DNA of 64,000 nucleotides from NCBI GenBank assembly GCA_018697195.1, contig CM031860.1, positions 60,900,509 through 60,964,508 on the forward strand, read 5' to 3'. Shown in pieces: positions 21,359 to 30,314 of the stretch (positions within the stretch are counted from its first letter, which is position 1; every line of letters begins with the position of its first letter). The DNA comes from Certhia americana (lineage: Eukaryota; Chordata; Aves; Passeriformes; Certhiidae). The translations under genes and the position numbers were made by a program. The notes beneath the pieces are model-generated. The model saw only the letters and a list, made by a program, of their open reading frames with translations, was not told the DNA's origin and did not search any database.

Positions 21359-23056
21359 ATGATGAGCGACATCGTTAGCAGTTGGAAGCTGGAGCAGTTT
21401 GTACTCCAGAAGTGTCTCCCCCCAGTTTGGTCACCAGGGTCTTTCCAGGGTCCAGATGCGTATCAGCAGCTGTGCCAGCAGTGGGAGAGCTGGTCGGAGG
21501 AGAACAAAAAGCCCAAACCCACTAACAAGTGTAAGAAACGAGCGGCTTTGCAGGGCTTGCTGATGGTAGGCAGGGAGTTGTCCAGATTGCTGAAGGAGGC
21601 TCTTGAGAATGTGCAGACCTTGGAGCAGACCAAGGAGGAGCTCAAAATCCAGGTGGACAACCTGCGGGCAGAGGTGCAGGGTTTGTGTGGGGACTCTCTG
21701 CGGAGCGCAGTGGAGATCACCCGGCTGGAAAACAAACTGGGCTATGAGAAACTGAAAACAGAGGAGCTGAAGAAGGAGGTTGGCAAGTGGATAGGGGAGA
21801 CCCATGATGCACAGAGTGCAGTGCGGGCAGTCCTGCAGGATGTCCAGCGGGACCGGGGCACTGGCCCTGATCACAAGGTTTGCCATGCCAAGATCCAGGA
21901 GCTGGAGGCAGAGCTTGGGGTGTCAAGGGGCATTGTGGCTGCCATTAAAGGCAAGAGGACCCCGATTGGGAATGGTGAGGGGGAGGATTCCCTGGACCTG
22001 CACCCACCCCACTATGATTATGAGGATGATGTGTGGGGTGCTAATGGCCCCACCAGGCCGTCCCCCTATGCTCCTCTGCGGGAGGAGGTGTGCCAGCTGC
22101 AAGTAGGGGAGGTAGAGGCTTCCAAAGATAAAAAGGTCCCCCACGATGAGCCTGTGAGCCATGTCCCACTCCAGCCCATAGACACCAACAGGGCTGTGCT
22201 CTGGTTTACCCCTGAGCAGCTTAAGACTGTGGGGAAGATGCTGGGGCCACTGACAAAGGAGACAGCAATTAACTGGCTGTCCAGGGTCCAGCGTCTGCCC
22301 AAGTGCCAGAGTGGCAACTTTGTGAGTGACCTGATAGACATTGTGAGAAAGTGCATGAAGCCGGATGATTTTGCAGCACTGCCGGGGGATGTGCAGATGG
22401 GCAATGTCCAGGATATTGGGGATGTCCAGCTGGCTGTGCTGAAGGTGTTCTTCCCAGAGGTCAACCCCTTAGTGCTCTTCCACCAGGAGAAGCAGAACCC
22501 TGAGGAGAGGCCTGATGCCTATGTTAACCGTAAAAAGATGCTCTACCAGATGGCTGGGCTGCCTGGCTCAAAGGACTCCCCCCTCAATTTTGACAGGCCT
22601 GAATTCAAGGAGCCACTGGTGGTGGGACTGACACCACCACTGCGGGTGATTGCTGGTGGGGATGCAGCCAAAAAGCCTCTCTCAGAGCTGGAGCAGATCC
22701 TGAACCAGAATTTTGAGCTACAAAAGCAGGCATTCCCGGGGTACATGTTGGGGGGGAAGAAAGGGAAAACCTTAGCCATGTCTTTCCAAAATGCAGGGAT
22801 GAGAAAAATGCAAGGAGACAACCGAAAAGATCCTGATGGCAAGGGGGGGTTGGGGAAGGAGAATCAGCAAGGGCTGAGGTTTCAGAAGTCTAACCCTTGG
22901 CGGGCTGAGCTGAGGAAGCGCTTGATGAAATACGAGAAACAGGAGGATATTGATGGCTTGCCGGATGCAGAGCTCTTCCAAAAACTGGCCCTGCATGAGA
23001 CCAAAAAGCACAGCAGCTCCCACCCGATTGACCCAGGGTCTAAAGCTCAGCAATAG
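21359..23056 (+). CDS. Retroviral Gag polyprotein, open, 565 aa
   Basis: Structural capsid precursor of the provirus. The first of two adjacent ATGs is taken as start (A at -3). About residues 55-150 are rich in Leu, Glu and Lys in heptad-like order and are probably coiled coil. A P-P-H-Y late-domain motif (PPxY, for ESCRT/NEDD4-type budding) is at 216-219, followed by an acidic D-Y-E-D-D. The capsid part is about 275-475, with an MHR-like segment at about 376-391 (Gln376 to Arg391, with P-x-E and A-Y-x-x-R). The C-terminus is Lys/Arg-rich like a nucleocapsid, but the last 100 or so residues have no cysteine, so there is no CCHC zinc knuckle. It ends at TAG 23054-23056, in frame with pol. No stop or frameshift interrupts it. 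Confidence 0.9.
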   Translation: MMSDIVSSWKLEQFVLQKCLPPVWSPGSFQGPDAYQQLCQQWESWSEENKKPKPTNKCKKRAALQGLLMVGRELSRLLKEALENVQTLEQTKEELKIQVDNLRAEVQGLCGDSLRSAVEITRLENKLGYEKLKTEELKKEVGKWIGETHDAQSAVRAVLQDVQRDRGTGPDHKVCHAKIQELEAELGVSRGIVAAIKGKRTPIGNGEGEDSLDLHPPHYDYEDDVWGANGPTRPSPYAPLREEVCQLQVGEVEASKDKKVPHDEPVSHVPLQPIDTNRAVLWFTPEQLKTVGKMLGPLTKETAINWLSRVQRLPKCQSGNFVSDLIDIVRKCMKPDDFAALPGDVQMGNVQDIGDVQLAVLKVFFPEVNPLVLFHQEKQNPEERPDAYVNRKKMLYQMAGLPGSKDSPLNFDRPEFKEPLVVGLTPPLRVIAGGDAAKKPLSELEQILNQNFELQKQAFPGYMLGGKKGKTLAMSFQNAGMRKMQGDNRKDPDGKGGLGKENQQGLRFQKSNPWRAELRKRLMKYEKQEDIDGLPDAELFQKLALHETKKHSSSHPIDPGSKAQQ

Positions 23057-23118
23057 GGCTGCCAGGCACCTGCATCGCCCCTGTTTGTGGCACCGATTAA
23101 GACCGATTTGTGGGGGCG
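23054..23118 (+). promoter_or_regulatory. Amber readthrough site with candidate hairpin
   Basis: CAA TAG GGC separates gag and pol, which share the same frame, and no stop occurs until the end of pol. Gammaretroviruses translate pol by suppressing an amber codon here, with a purine after TAG and a downstream RNA structure. A GC-only six-base pairing is possible between CGCCCC at 23076-23081 and GGGGCG at 23113-23118. The pairing is my suggestion; the in-frame TAG is directly visible. Confidence 0.6.
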
Positions 23119-26100
23119 CCTGATAGTTGATACAACTATTGGAGGAGGGGTGCTTGGACAAGTGATGTTAATTGATACTGGTGCCACTTATTCAATTCTG
23201 AATATGGCCCCTGGCAGAGCTGGGATCTTCCAAACTACTGAAATTATTGAATTGACAGGGCCAAACGGCCAGAAATCCTCAGTGCCCTTCACAGGGCCCA
23301 TACCCTTTGAAATTGGGGCTGCCAAAGGGTCTGAAAAATTTGGGAAAATGGAAATGAAAGGAAAGCCAGGAATTTTAGCCATCTCTGCACTGACAAATAT
23401 GGGGGTGGTGGTGGACCTGGTAAACCAAGCATTGCTACACTGCCCACAAATTGATTTGCCTGTCATCCCGGCAAGCCACAGGGTGATGTCAGTGAAAGCC
23501 CCTGAGATCCTGGTCCACCCTGAGTGGGAGCCCAGGGTGAAACGGGTCACAGAGAAGTTTCCCCAGGTCTGGGCAAGGAGCAAGCTGGACTGTGGGCAGA
23601 TTGATGCTGCTGTGTCAATCAAGGGGCCAGATCCACCTCCTCAGCTTCAGCCCTGGTACCCGGCTGAGGCTGAGGACAGCTTGTGGGACACAGTCAAAGC
23701 CTTGCTGGACCAGGGCGTGCTGGTGGAGCAGCAGAGCACCACCAATGCCCCAGTGTGGCCCCTGAGGAAAGCCGATGGGAAAACATGGAAGCTGACAGTT
23801 GATTTCAGCACCCTGAACCTAGTCACCCCAATGCAGACCTCCACGGTGGTCAAGTATCCCAATATCATGGCAGCCATCTCCCAGGGGTCCGAGTGGTTCT
23901 CGGTGCTCAGCCTGACCAGCCCATCATTTGCCATCCCCTTGCACCCCGAGTCCTGGCACAAGTTTGCCTTCACGATTCGAGGACGGCAATTTGCTTTCAC
24001 CAGAGTCCCTCCTGGTTTCCACAATGCCCCTGCCATCTGCCATACCCGCGTGGTGAGGATGTGGGAGCAGGTCAGCCACAGGGAGAGCGTGCTGTCCTGT
24101 GCTGGTGATATCCTCATCCACACCCAGACAAAGGAGAAGAACCTGGAGGTACTGGCAGAGGTGCTGGGGGCTGTCCAGAAGACAGGCTTCAGGATCAACC
24201 CCACAAAGGCCCAGCTGTGCTGGAAGGAGGTCTCCTTTGTGGGGGTGACCCTGGGGGAGGAAGGGCGCTCACTGGAAAAGCAGAGGGTTGAGCTAATACA
24301 GAAGATGTCAGCACCGTCTGATGTCACCACCCTGAGGTCCTTCCTGTCTCTCCTGAGGTTGTGCCGTGAATTTATTGAGGGCTATGCAGAGAAAACAGCC
24401 CCCCTTTGCCACCTCCTGAAAAAAAACACCCCCTGGGAATGGGGGCCAGAGCAGGATGAGGCAGTGAAGACCTTAAAGGAGAGTGTGGCACGAGCCCCCA
24501 TGCTGGCACATCCTCGGGGGGACAGACCCTATGTTTTGCAACTGGCCAGCACAGGGAGTGGGCTGCAGGCCACCCTGTGCCAGCAACACAGTGCCAACCT
24601 GCTCACTGTTGCCCATGCCTCACGTCTTCTGACGCCAGTCGAGCAACAGTTCAGTGACTATGAGAGGGAGGTTTTAACCTTAACCTGGGCCCTGCAGCAC
24701 TGGGAGTACCTGTTGGGGTCAGCCCCAGTGCTGCTGAAGACCTCCTGCAACCCGGTGAGGTACTTCTTGTTGGGAAAGGGGGATGAGGGTCCCCTGTGCT
24801 GCCCCAGGATGGCCAACTGGGCGTTGGCACTGCCCAATAAGGAGGTCCCCGGGGACCCCTCACCTGGTGCCTACAGGGTGATAATCAGTGCAGAGAGGGA
24901 TGGGGAAAAACCGGGAGTCTCCCTTACTGACCCCAAGCCATGGCGGGCACCCCTCTTTGAGAGCAGCCTCAGCCTGGAGGAGGCCAAGGCGAGAGGCTAC
25001 GTTGTGTGGTTCGTAGATGGGTCCAACTACCATGAGGAAGGGGTGCCCTACACGGGCTATGCCGCTGTCAACCGGGGCACCGGGGAGGTGGTGAAGGGGA
25101 AGTGCCTGCCTCACTCCATCCAGGCTGCCGAGCTGGTGGCCGTGATGGCTGCCCTGGAAAACACGCCATCAGACCAGCCCCTGGCCATATTTTCAGATTC
25201 GGGTTGGGTGGTGCGTGTGGCACTGGAGTGGCTGCCCCTCTGGAAGGAGAGGGACATGCAGTCTGCTGATGGCAAGCCTGTCACCTATGCCAAAAAGCTG
25301 CTGTACCTTGCGAGGCTAGCAGAGCAGAGGGCATGCCCTGCACAGATCATTAAGGTCAAGGCCCACAAGAAGGAAACAGAGGAAGCGAAGTGGAACAAGG
25401 AGGCAGATGCCAAAGCCAAGCAAGGTGCCAAGGAAGGGCTGATGTGGAAGGCCAGCAAGATATCAGAGAGTGGCCCAGTGTCGGTGGCTCCCAGCAGGCA
25501 CTGGGAGAGTGTGGATCTGGTGGGCTTGCAGGCACAGGACCCCAGGCTCCGTGAGTTAGCGCAGGGCAGGGAGTACAAAGGGTGCAAGGTGTGGAAAGAT
25601 GTCTCAGGGCTGGTGCTGGCACGGAGGGAGGGAGCAGATTTCCCAGTCTGGGTGGTGCCTGAACTAGTCCGGACAGAGCTGGTGGCCCTGGCTCATGAGC
25701 AGGGGCATCTGGGGACAGACAAGACCATGGTTAGGCTGCAGGGTGCTGGGTGGTGGCCTGAAATGAGAGAGGATGTGGAGAGGTATGTCAGCAACTGCCT
25801 GACGTGTGCAGCCAACAATCCTGATGCCAAAACAGCCAAAGCCATCCTGGGTCACCAGAGGGTTTCTGGGCCATGGAGCAAGTTGCAGATGGAGTTTATT
25901 GGCCCTCTGTCCCAAACAGCCCAAGGCAATAAGTACTGCCTAGTGGTGAGTGATATCTTCACCAAGTGGGTGGAAGCATTCCCAGCTCGAAACAACTCCG
26001 CCAGTGCAACTGCCAAGATCCTGGTAGAGCACATCTTCTCACAGTGGGGCATCCCAAAGGAGATCCACTCAGATCATGGCCAACGCTTCATTGGGGAAGT

Positions 26101-26722
26101 CACAAAAGGGGTGTGCCAGGCCCTGGGAATCAAGCAAAAGCTTCACATCACAGGGCATTTCCAGAAGCCACTCTCAGCAGAGGGGCCCAACCAGCCACTG
26201 AAAACAGCATTGAGGAAGCTTGTGAGCCAGCAAAGGAAAGACTGGGATCATAAGCTCCCACTGACCTTGCTGGCACTGAGGGGGTCTCTGGCATCTCAGA
26301 CACTTTCTCCCCCAAAATTTCCTCCCGAAAGAGACCCGAAATTTCTGGAACACTGGTGGCAAGGAGGGGAGCCCCCAGATGAAATGCAGCCCCGTGTGCT
26401 AATGGACAGGTGGGTCCAGGACATGCTGAGGACAGTGTCAGCCACCTACCACCAACTTGCCTCAGTGCAGGAGACCAGCATCCCTAAGATGGATAAGCAG
26501 TTGGGAGTGCTACTGCGCCCCATGGAGTGGAACACGGGAGACCTGGTAATATACCGGGGGGTTAGGGAGAAGAACCAGGTGCTGGAACCCCAGTGGATGG
26601 GGCCTGTTAGGGTTGTGAACAAGGCCAGCCCTTCTGTGTACCAGGTAGAAATCAGAAAAGGGGCAAAGAGGCAGGAGAAATGGTTCCATTCTTCACAATT
26701 AAAAGCATGGAAGGGAAACTAA
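23057..26722 (+). CDS. Retroviral Pol, open frame with a disabled RT site
   Basis: Protease, RT, RNase H and integrase in one frame, made by amber readthrough from gag. Residues are counted from codon 23087. Protease: D-T-G-A with Asp30 present. RT (about 190-480): the motif A aspartate position is Ser275, and motif C reads C-A-G-D at 338-341 where Y-x-D-D is usual, so two of three catalytic acids are missing. RNase H: Asp644, Glu682, Asp704 and Asp774 are all present. Integrase: an HHCC-type zinc region ending in C-L-T-C; the first catalytic acid is Glu936 instead of Asp, then Asp996 and Glu1032 with the canonical 35-residue spacing. The C-terminus has an SH3-like W-F-H-S-S-Q-L-K end. The frame is uninterrupted, so this is not random decay. 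Polymerase activity is unlikely; protease and RNase H could still work. Confidence 0.9.
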   Translation, partial: GCQAPASPLFVAPIKTDLWGRLIVDTTIGGGVLGQVMLIDTGATYSILNMAPGRAGIFQTTEIIELTGPNGQKSSVPFTGPIPFEIGAAKGSEKFGKMEMKGKPGILAISALTNMGVVVDLVNQALLHCPQIDLPVIPASHRVMSVKAPEILVHPEWEPRVKRVTEKFPQVWARSKLDCGQIDAAVSIKGPDPPPQLQPWYPAEAEDSLWDTVKALLDQGVLVEQQSTTNAPVWPLRKADGKTWKLTVDFSTLNLVTPMQTSTVVKYPNIMAAISQGSEWFSVLSLTSPSFAIPLHPESWHKFAFTIRGRQFAFTRVPPGFHNAPAICHTRVVRMWEQVSHRESVLSCAGDILIHTQTKEKNLEVLAEVLGAVQKTGFRINPTKAQLCWKEVSFVGVTLGEEGRSLEKQRVELIQKMSAPSDVTTLRSFLSLLRLCREFIEGYAEKTAPLCHLLKKNTPWEWGPEQDEAVKTLKESVARAPMLAHPRGDRPYVLQLASTGSGLQATLCQQHSANLLTVAHASRLLTPVEQQFSDYEREVLTLTWALQHWEYLLGSAPVLLKTSCNPVRYFLLGKGDEGPLCCPRMANWALALPNKEVPGDPSPGAYRVIISAERDGEKPGVSLTDPKPWRAPLFESSLSLEEAKARGYVVWFVDGSNYHEEGVPYTGYAAVNRGTGEVVKGKCLPHSIQAAELVAVMAALENTPSDQPLAIFSDSGWVVRVALEWLPLWKERDMQSADGKPVTYAKKLLYLARLAEQRACPAQIIKVKAHKKETEEAKWNKEADAKAKQGAKEGLMWKASKISESGPVSVAPSRHWESVDLVGLQAQDPRLRELAQGREYKGCKVWKDVSGLVLARREGADFPVWVVPELVRTELVALAHEQGHLGTDKTMVRLQGAGWWPEMREDVERYVSNCLTCAANNPDAKTAKAILGHQRVSGPWSKLQMEFIGPLSQTAQGNKYCLVVSDIFTKWVEAFPARNNSASATAKILVEHIFSQWGIPKEIHSDHGQRFIGEVTKGVCQALGIKQKLHITGHFQKPLSAEGPNQPLKTALRKLVSQQRKDWDHKLPLTLLALRGSLASQTLSPPKFPPERDPKFLEHWWQGGEPPDEMQPRVLMDRWVQDMLRTVSATYHQLASVQETSIPKMDKQLGVLLRPMEWNTGDLVIYRGVREKNQVLEPQWMGPVRVVNKASPSVYQVEIRKGAKRQEKWFHSSQLKAWKGN

Positions 26723-26744
26723 CGGGGCTGGAGAGCCCGCCTTG

Positions 26745-26758
26745 CTTATGTTTTGCAG
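26745..26758 (+). promoter_or_regulatory. Splice acceptor before env
   Basis: A pyrimidine-rich 'cttatgttttgcag' ends at 26758, ten bases before the env ATG at 26769. The placement suits a singly spliced env mRNA in which the leader is joined just ahead of the start codon. Confidence 0.65.
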
Positions 26759-26768
26759 ATAAAGGAAA

Positions 26769-29393
26769 ATGGAAGGCGATTGTGACCAGCGGGAAGGGCG
26801 AACTTCGTGGCATCACCAGCCCTGTTTGTGCTGCGGGGAAATTGCTTTCAAATTTGTGATTGCAGGATTTACTTTGCTTTCTGGTATGTGCATAGTGCTG
26901 AGCACCCAATGTGTCCAACCAACCCATCAGCACCTTGGACAAAATGTCAATTATTCTCACTTAGAATGGCACCTTGACACACAGGCCACAGCCCAGCACA
27001 GGGTTAGGAGGCACACAAAAATTGGGACTGATTGGCCCTGGTCCCAAGCTTACATAAAACATACAGGAATCATGGGATTAAACTCTAACAAAGGCCTAAA
27101 TTTGTCTACAGTGGTTATGCATGGGGCAGAGGTGTACTTGGAAAATGAGTGGGGCTGGGATAGCACAAACAGACTTCCACAGCTGCTGGGGAAGGTGGGA
27201 CAGCAAATAAAAGTGGGGTGCAGGGTAATTAATGGGTCTACCCACCAGCGAGTAACTCAAATCTCTGTCACTGAAGTAAAAACTAAGAAGAATCAGAAAA
27301 AAATCTGTGCTGTGGAGAAATTGGACTGCTGGTACAATTTTACTTTGGTCCAGCCAGTCTTTGTGGTTTGCCTCTGGGCACACAACAGCATGGGGCTGTC
27401 CTTTAAATTTAAGATCAGCACCACAGCACCCTCCTTTGCTGCCATTAAGATCTCAAAGTGCCATTTTTTGGCCTGGCATGCAGCCCCTTATGTTGAGATT
27501 GGCAACCAGGTAAAACTGGAAATTAAATACTCCCAAGAAAGTGTAGCTGACCCAATGCAAATTAATGGCACCACCGTGACTGTCACAGCCCCCAATGGCC
27601 GCAAATGGCTCATTCCATTGACCTGCCTCTGTGAGAGAAAAACACTTGATAGATCTGAACTAGATGCAGAGGCTTCATGGTATAATCAGGATTATGGACG
27701 CTGCCCACACCTTATCATAACCCTGCAGGTGTGGTGTCAAGGAAACCTGAGCGTAGAAATGTCCCCCGAGCTTGGAGGAAAGTGGTGGATAGGAGGCCCC
27801 GAAGGATTCAAAAAAGAATTTGTCATCACTGCTGTCTTGGCCCCTTTTGTTTCCAAAATAGGTCCTTATGTAGTGAAGAAAAATCACATCCAAGAGCTGC
27901 TGACAGGGCCTGTACGATCACTAAAGAAGGTGGTGCTGTCTCTGTCCACTGTTAATATTTCCTCTGTCAGACCACACTGTGCCCCCTTCCTGTCCACTCT
28001 GCACACTGGCTGGCTGGCATGGCTCCACAGCCGCTCCCTCCAGGGCACAAGGGCCAGGAGAGACCTGCTGGCCACAGCACTGGGAGGAGGAGGTGCCGGC
28101 CTGGGAGTCCTCAACAGCATGAATGCTGAGGTCTTGGCAAACAAGCTGGAGACTGTCACCTGGGGCGTGCAGAACCTCCTCAAGCCCCTGAATTCATCCC
28201 TGTCCAGCCTTGGGATGGGGCACTGGCTTGTGTCAGAGGTGCTGCCCACCTGGGAACAAATAAGTGAGAAAGACCATCAGGTGCTGTTGCGAGCGCTGGG
28301 CATCGAACAAAATAACGTCTCTCTTGCTCTTAGCTGCATCCAAGCCCAGATGTGGGTGCAGAGTGTCGTTGCAGGCATCCTGAGAGATGGTGACAATGGC
28401 GTCCTGCCCACTGAGATCCGAAAGATCGTGTGGGACACGGCCACAGAGAAGGAGCGGCAGCTCCAAGCCTGGTGGAGGCTTGTAAACTTCACCCATGACC
28501 AGGCCCTCAACGCAGTCATTGCCCACGTCCTCACTGTGGCAGAGGCTCGCATTGAAAAGGTCTATCCCATCGTGGCCCTGGGGGTGAACACAAATGGGTC
28601 TGTGGTCTACCCCCTGGACCATCGCATGTGGGCCAGGGTGTCTGATGGGAAGTGGGAGACGGTAGATTTGGAAGCCTGCATTTTGGAGAGGGGGCTGGGA
28701 TTCATATGCGAAGATGATGCCCTTAAGGCGAGTGATGTGTGCTTTGACACCAAAGAAGGCGTGTGTCACTTTGAGATCAACCCCCAGAGCAGTAACAAAA
28801 CCGTGTTAGTGTACGTAGGGAAAGGCTGTGTGTGCTTCAGAACAATGTGTAAATACGTGCAAATTAATGAAGCTTATAACCAGACCGTGTTTAGCGACTC
28901 AAATATGTGTGCTTGCAATGTAGCTATTATTAGAGGCTGTGATTTTGTGTATAAACCACCTGTGTTTACTAGCCAGTTGCTGATCAGAAACTATACCTTG
29001 TATCGTAGTATAACCCCGACCCCCATCGGTATGGATTTATCACTTGTAAAAGAAATGTTAGAGCATGTAAATTTGCAGCAGCTGCTAGAAAATGCCAAGG
29101 CCGAAGCTAAAAAGATCTTAATAACAGTCCACCATGATGGCAAAGTTATAAAACAGGTAATGGAACGAATTAAGAGGGCGGGAGAGCACCACTGGTGGGA
29201 AGTATTTTTTGGCTGGTCCCCCACGGCCACTGGCATTTTCAACGCACTGCTGCACCCCATTGTAGTTATACTGCTAATGCAAATCTGTGTGTGCTTTGCC
29301 ATGGTAGCCACTTGTTACCGGATGAGGCAAGTGAAGCTCTGCTTTGATAGCCAGTTGAAAGGAGCAGGGCTGGCCAGGACCCTCCTGAAATAG
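26769..29393 (+). CDS. Retroviral envelope glycoprotein, open, 874 aa
   Basis: Surface and transmembrane envelope precursor. The ATG has a good context (A at -3, G at +4) and lies 47 nt after the pol stop, behind a splice acceptor. A hydrophobic signal segment is at about 27-45. A furin-type R-A-R-R lies at 428-431, giving a SU of about 431 and a TM of about 443 residues. A Gly/Ala/Leu-rich stretch follows at once (about 433-455) and looks like a fusion peptide. About a dozen N-glycosylation sequons are spread over both subunits. The membrane anchor is at about 822-849, with a cytoplasmic tail of about 25 residues. The TM ectodomain is long and has a Cys-rich distal part, but I do not see the CX6CC motif of gamma-type Envs, so its class is unusual. 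No stop or frameshift is present. Fusion ability cannot be judged here. Confidence 0.9.
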   Translation: MEGDCDQREGRTSWHHQPCLCCGEIAFKFVIAGFTLLSGMCIVLSTQCVQPTHQHLGQNVNYSHLEWHLDTQATAQHRVRRHTKIGTDWPWSQAYIKHTGIMGLNSNKGLNLSTVVMHGAEVYLENEWGWDSTNRLPQLLGKVGQQIKVGCRVINGSTHQRVTQISVTEVKTKKNQKKICAVEKLDCWYNFTLVQPVFVVCLWAHNSMGLSFKFKISTTAPSFAAIKISKCHFLAWHAAPYVEIGNQVKLEIKYSQESVADPMQINGTTVTVTAPNGRKWLIPLTCLCERKTLDRSELDAEASWYNQDYGRCPHLIITLQVWCQGNLSVEMSPELGGKWWIGGPEGFKKEFVITAVLAPFVSKIGPYVVKKNHIQELLTGPVRSLKKVVLSLSTVNISSVRPHCAPFLSTLHTGWLAWLHSRSLQGTRARRDLLATALGGGGAGLGVLNSMNAEVLANKLETVTWGVQNLLKPLNSSLSSLGMGHWLVSEVLPTWEQISEKDHQVLLRALGIEQNNVSLALSCIQAQMWVQSVVAGILRDGDNGVLPTEIRKIVWDTATEKERQLQAWWRLVNFTHDQALNAVIAHVLTVAEARIEKVYPIVALGVNTNGSVVYPLDHRMWARVSDGKWETVDLEACILERGLGFICEDDALKASDVCFDTKEGVCHFEINPQSSNKTVLVYVGKGCVCFRTMCKYVQINEAYNQTVFSDSNMCACNVAIIRGCDFVYKPPVFTSQLLIRNYTLYRSITPTPIGMDLSLVKEMLEHVNLQQLLENAKAEAKKILITVHHDGKVIKQVMERIKRAGEHHWWEVFFGWSPTATGIFNALLHPIVVILLMQICVCFAMVATCYRMRQVKLCFDSQLKGAGLARTLLK

Positions 29394-29550
29394 TCAAGGG
29401 CAAGACTGGGTTGGCCTCTGTGTTTGCCACCAAGAAGATCCTTTGGCTCCGCTGTTGGCTGCAACCCAGTAGGCGTTGAGCGGTGGGGACGCACGCCATG
29501 CCAGACCTTGATGAGATGGATGGCCTTCTCCATTACCAGAGGGCCACCCA

Positions 29551-29562
29551 GGAGGGGAGGAC
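29551..29562 (+). other. Candidate polypurine tract
   Basis: GGAGGGGAGGAC, nearly all purine, lies directly before 'tggccaagcag', the point where similarity to the left end of the 5' LTR starts. That is the expected site of the plus-strand primer. Confidence 0.5.
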
Positions 29563-29587
29563 TGGCCAAGCAGCCTGCAGATGGCAT

Positions 29588-29795
29588 GAGTCACAGAATG
29601 GTTGAGGTTGGAAGGGACCTCTTGAGAGGTTTCATTTAGTCTGAGTCCACCTGCTCAAGCAGGGACACCTAGAGCAGATTGCCTAGGACTGTGTTCAGCT
29701 GGGCTTTGACCATCTCCACAGATGGAGACTCCACAACCTCTCCGGGCAAACCTGTTTCATTGTTTGATCACCCTCATAGTGAAGAAGCAAAAGTT
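29588..29795 (-). mobile_element. CR1 fragment inside the 3' LTR
   Basis: A classic antisense CR1 tail: 'cacagaatggttgaggttgg', 'aagggacct', 'ccacctgctcaagcagggac', 'aggactgtgttcagctgggc', 'ccacagatggagactccaca' and 'gatcaccctcatagtgaaga'. It splits the left part of the provirus 3' LTR and so came after the provirus. Confidence 0.85.
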
Positions 29796-29877
29796 AGCAT
29801 AAGTAACTTGTTTTTGAACTTCCCATCCCCAAATACTAATGTTAAGAGGCTGCTCTTATGTGATTTAAGAGTCCTTA

Positions 29878-30314
29878 TGATGCCTGTGAGAGGCTACCTG
29901 GAACAGAGGCTGGACAATGTTAAAGGAATAAAGTAGGTATTTATTGAAAGGCCTTCCAAGGATACACCTTGGGCAGTACAAGAGCCTGGCTGAGGCTACA
30001 CCCAAGATGGACCTCGAGTCATGAGTTTTCACACTTTTGTAAATTTTGGTCCATTTACATGTTGGGGTTAATTGTCCAACTACAGCTCCAGGTCATGAAG
30101 TCCCATCCTCCCAGATTGCTTTCCTCTCACCGTTGTTTGTACTTCTTAAGCCTAAAGCTGCAATGGTGTCCTTGGTTCTGGGGCTGGAAAAGGATTGTTT
30201 TGTGACTGAACTGTGAGGAGAACTTGCCAACACTTTATATGAAGTTCAGAGTTACATACTAATGCAGTATGTATTAGAATCTGGAAAATACGAAAGCTAA
30301 AACTTAAGGCATCA
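29878..30314 (-). mobile_element. Solo LTR, 437 bp, nested in the 3' LTR
   Basis: It is bounded by perfect 7-bp inverted ends, TGATGCC at 29878-29884 and GGCATCA at 30308-30314, and flanked by a 4-bp direct repeat CTTA (29874-29877 and 30315-30318). Its interior, such as 'aggtatttattgaaaggcct' and 'ttgggcagtacaagagcctg', resembles LTRs I recall as abundant in passerines. It is probably in minus orientation, since 'tttattcc' near its left end would carry AATAAA on that strand's sense. The 4-bp duplication fits a gamma-like ERV class. Confidence 0.82.
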
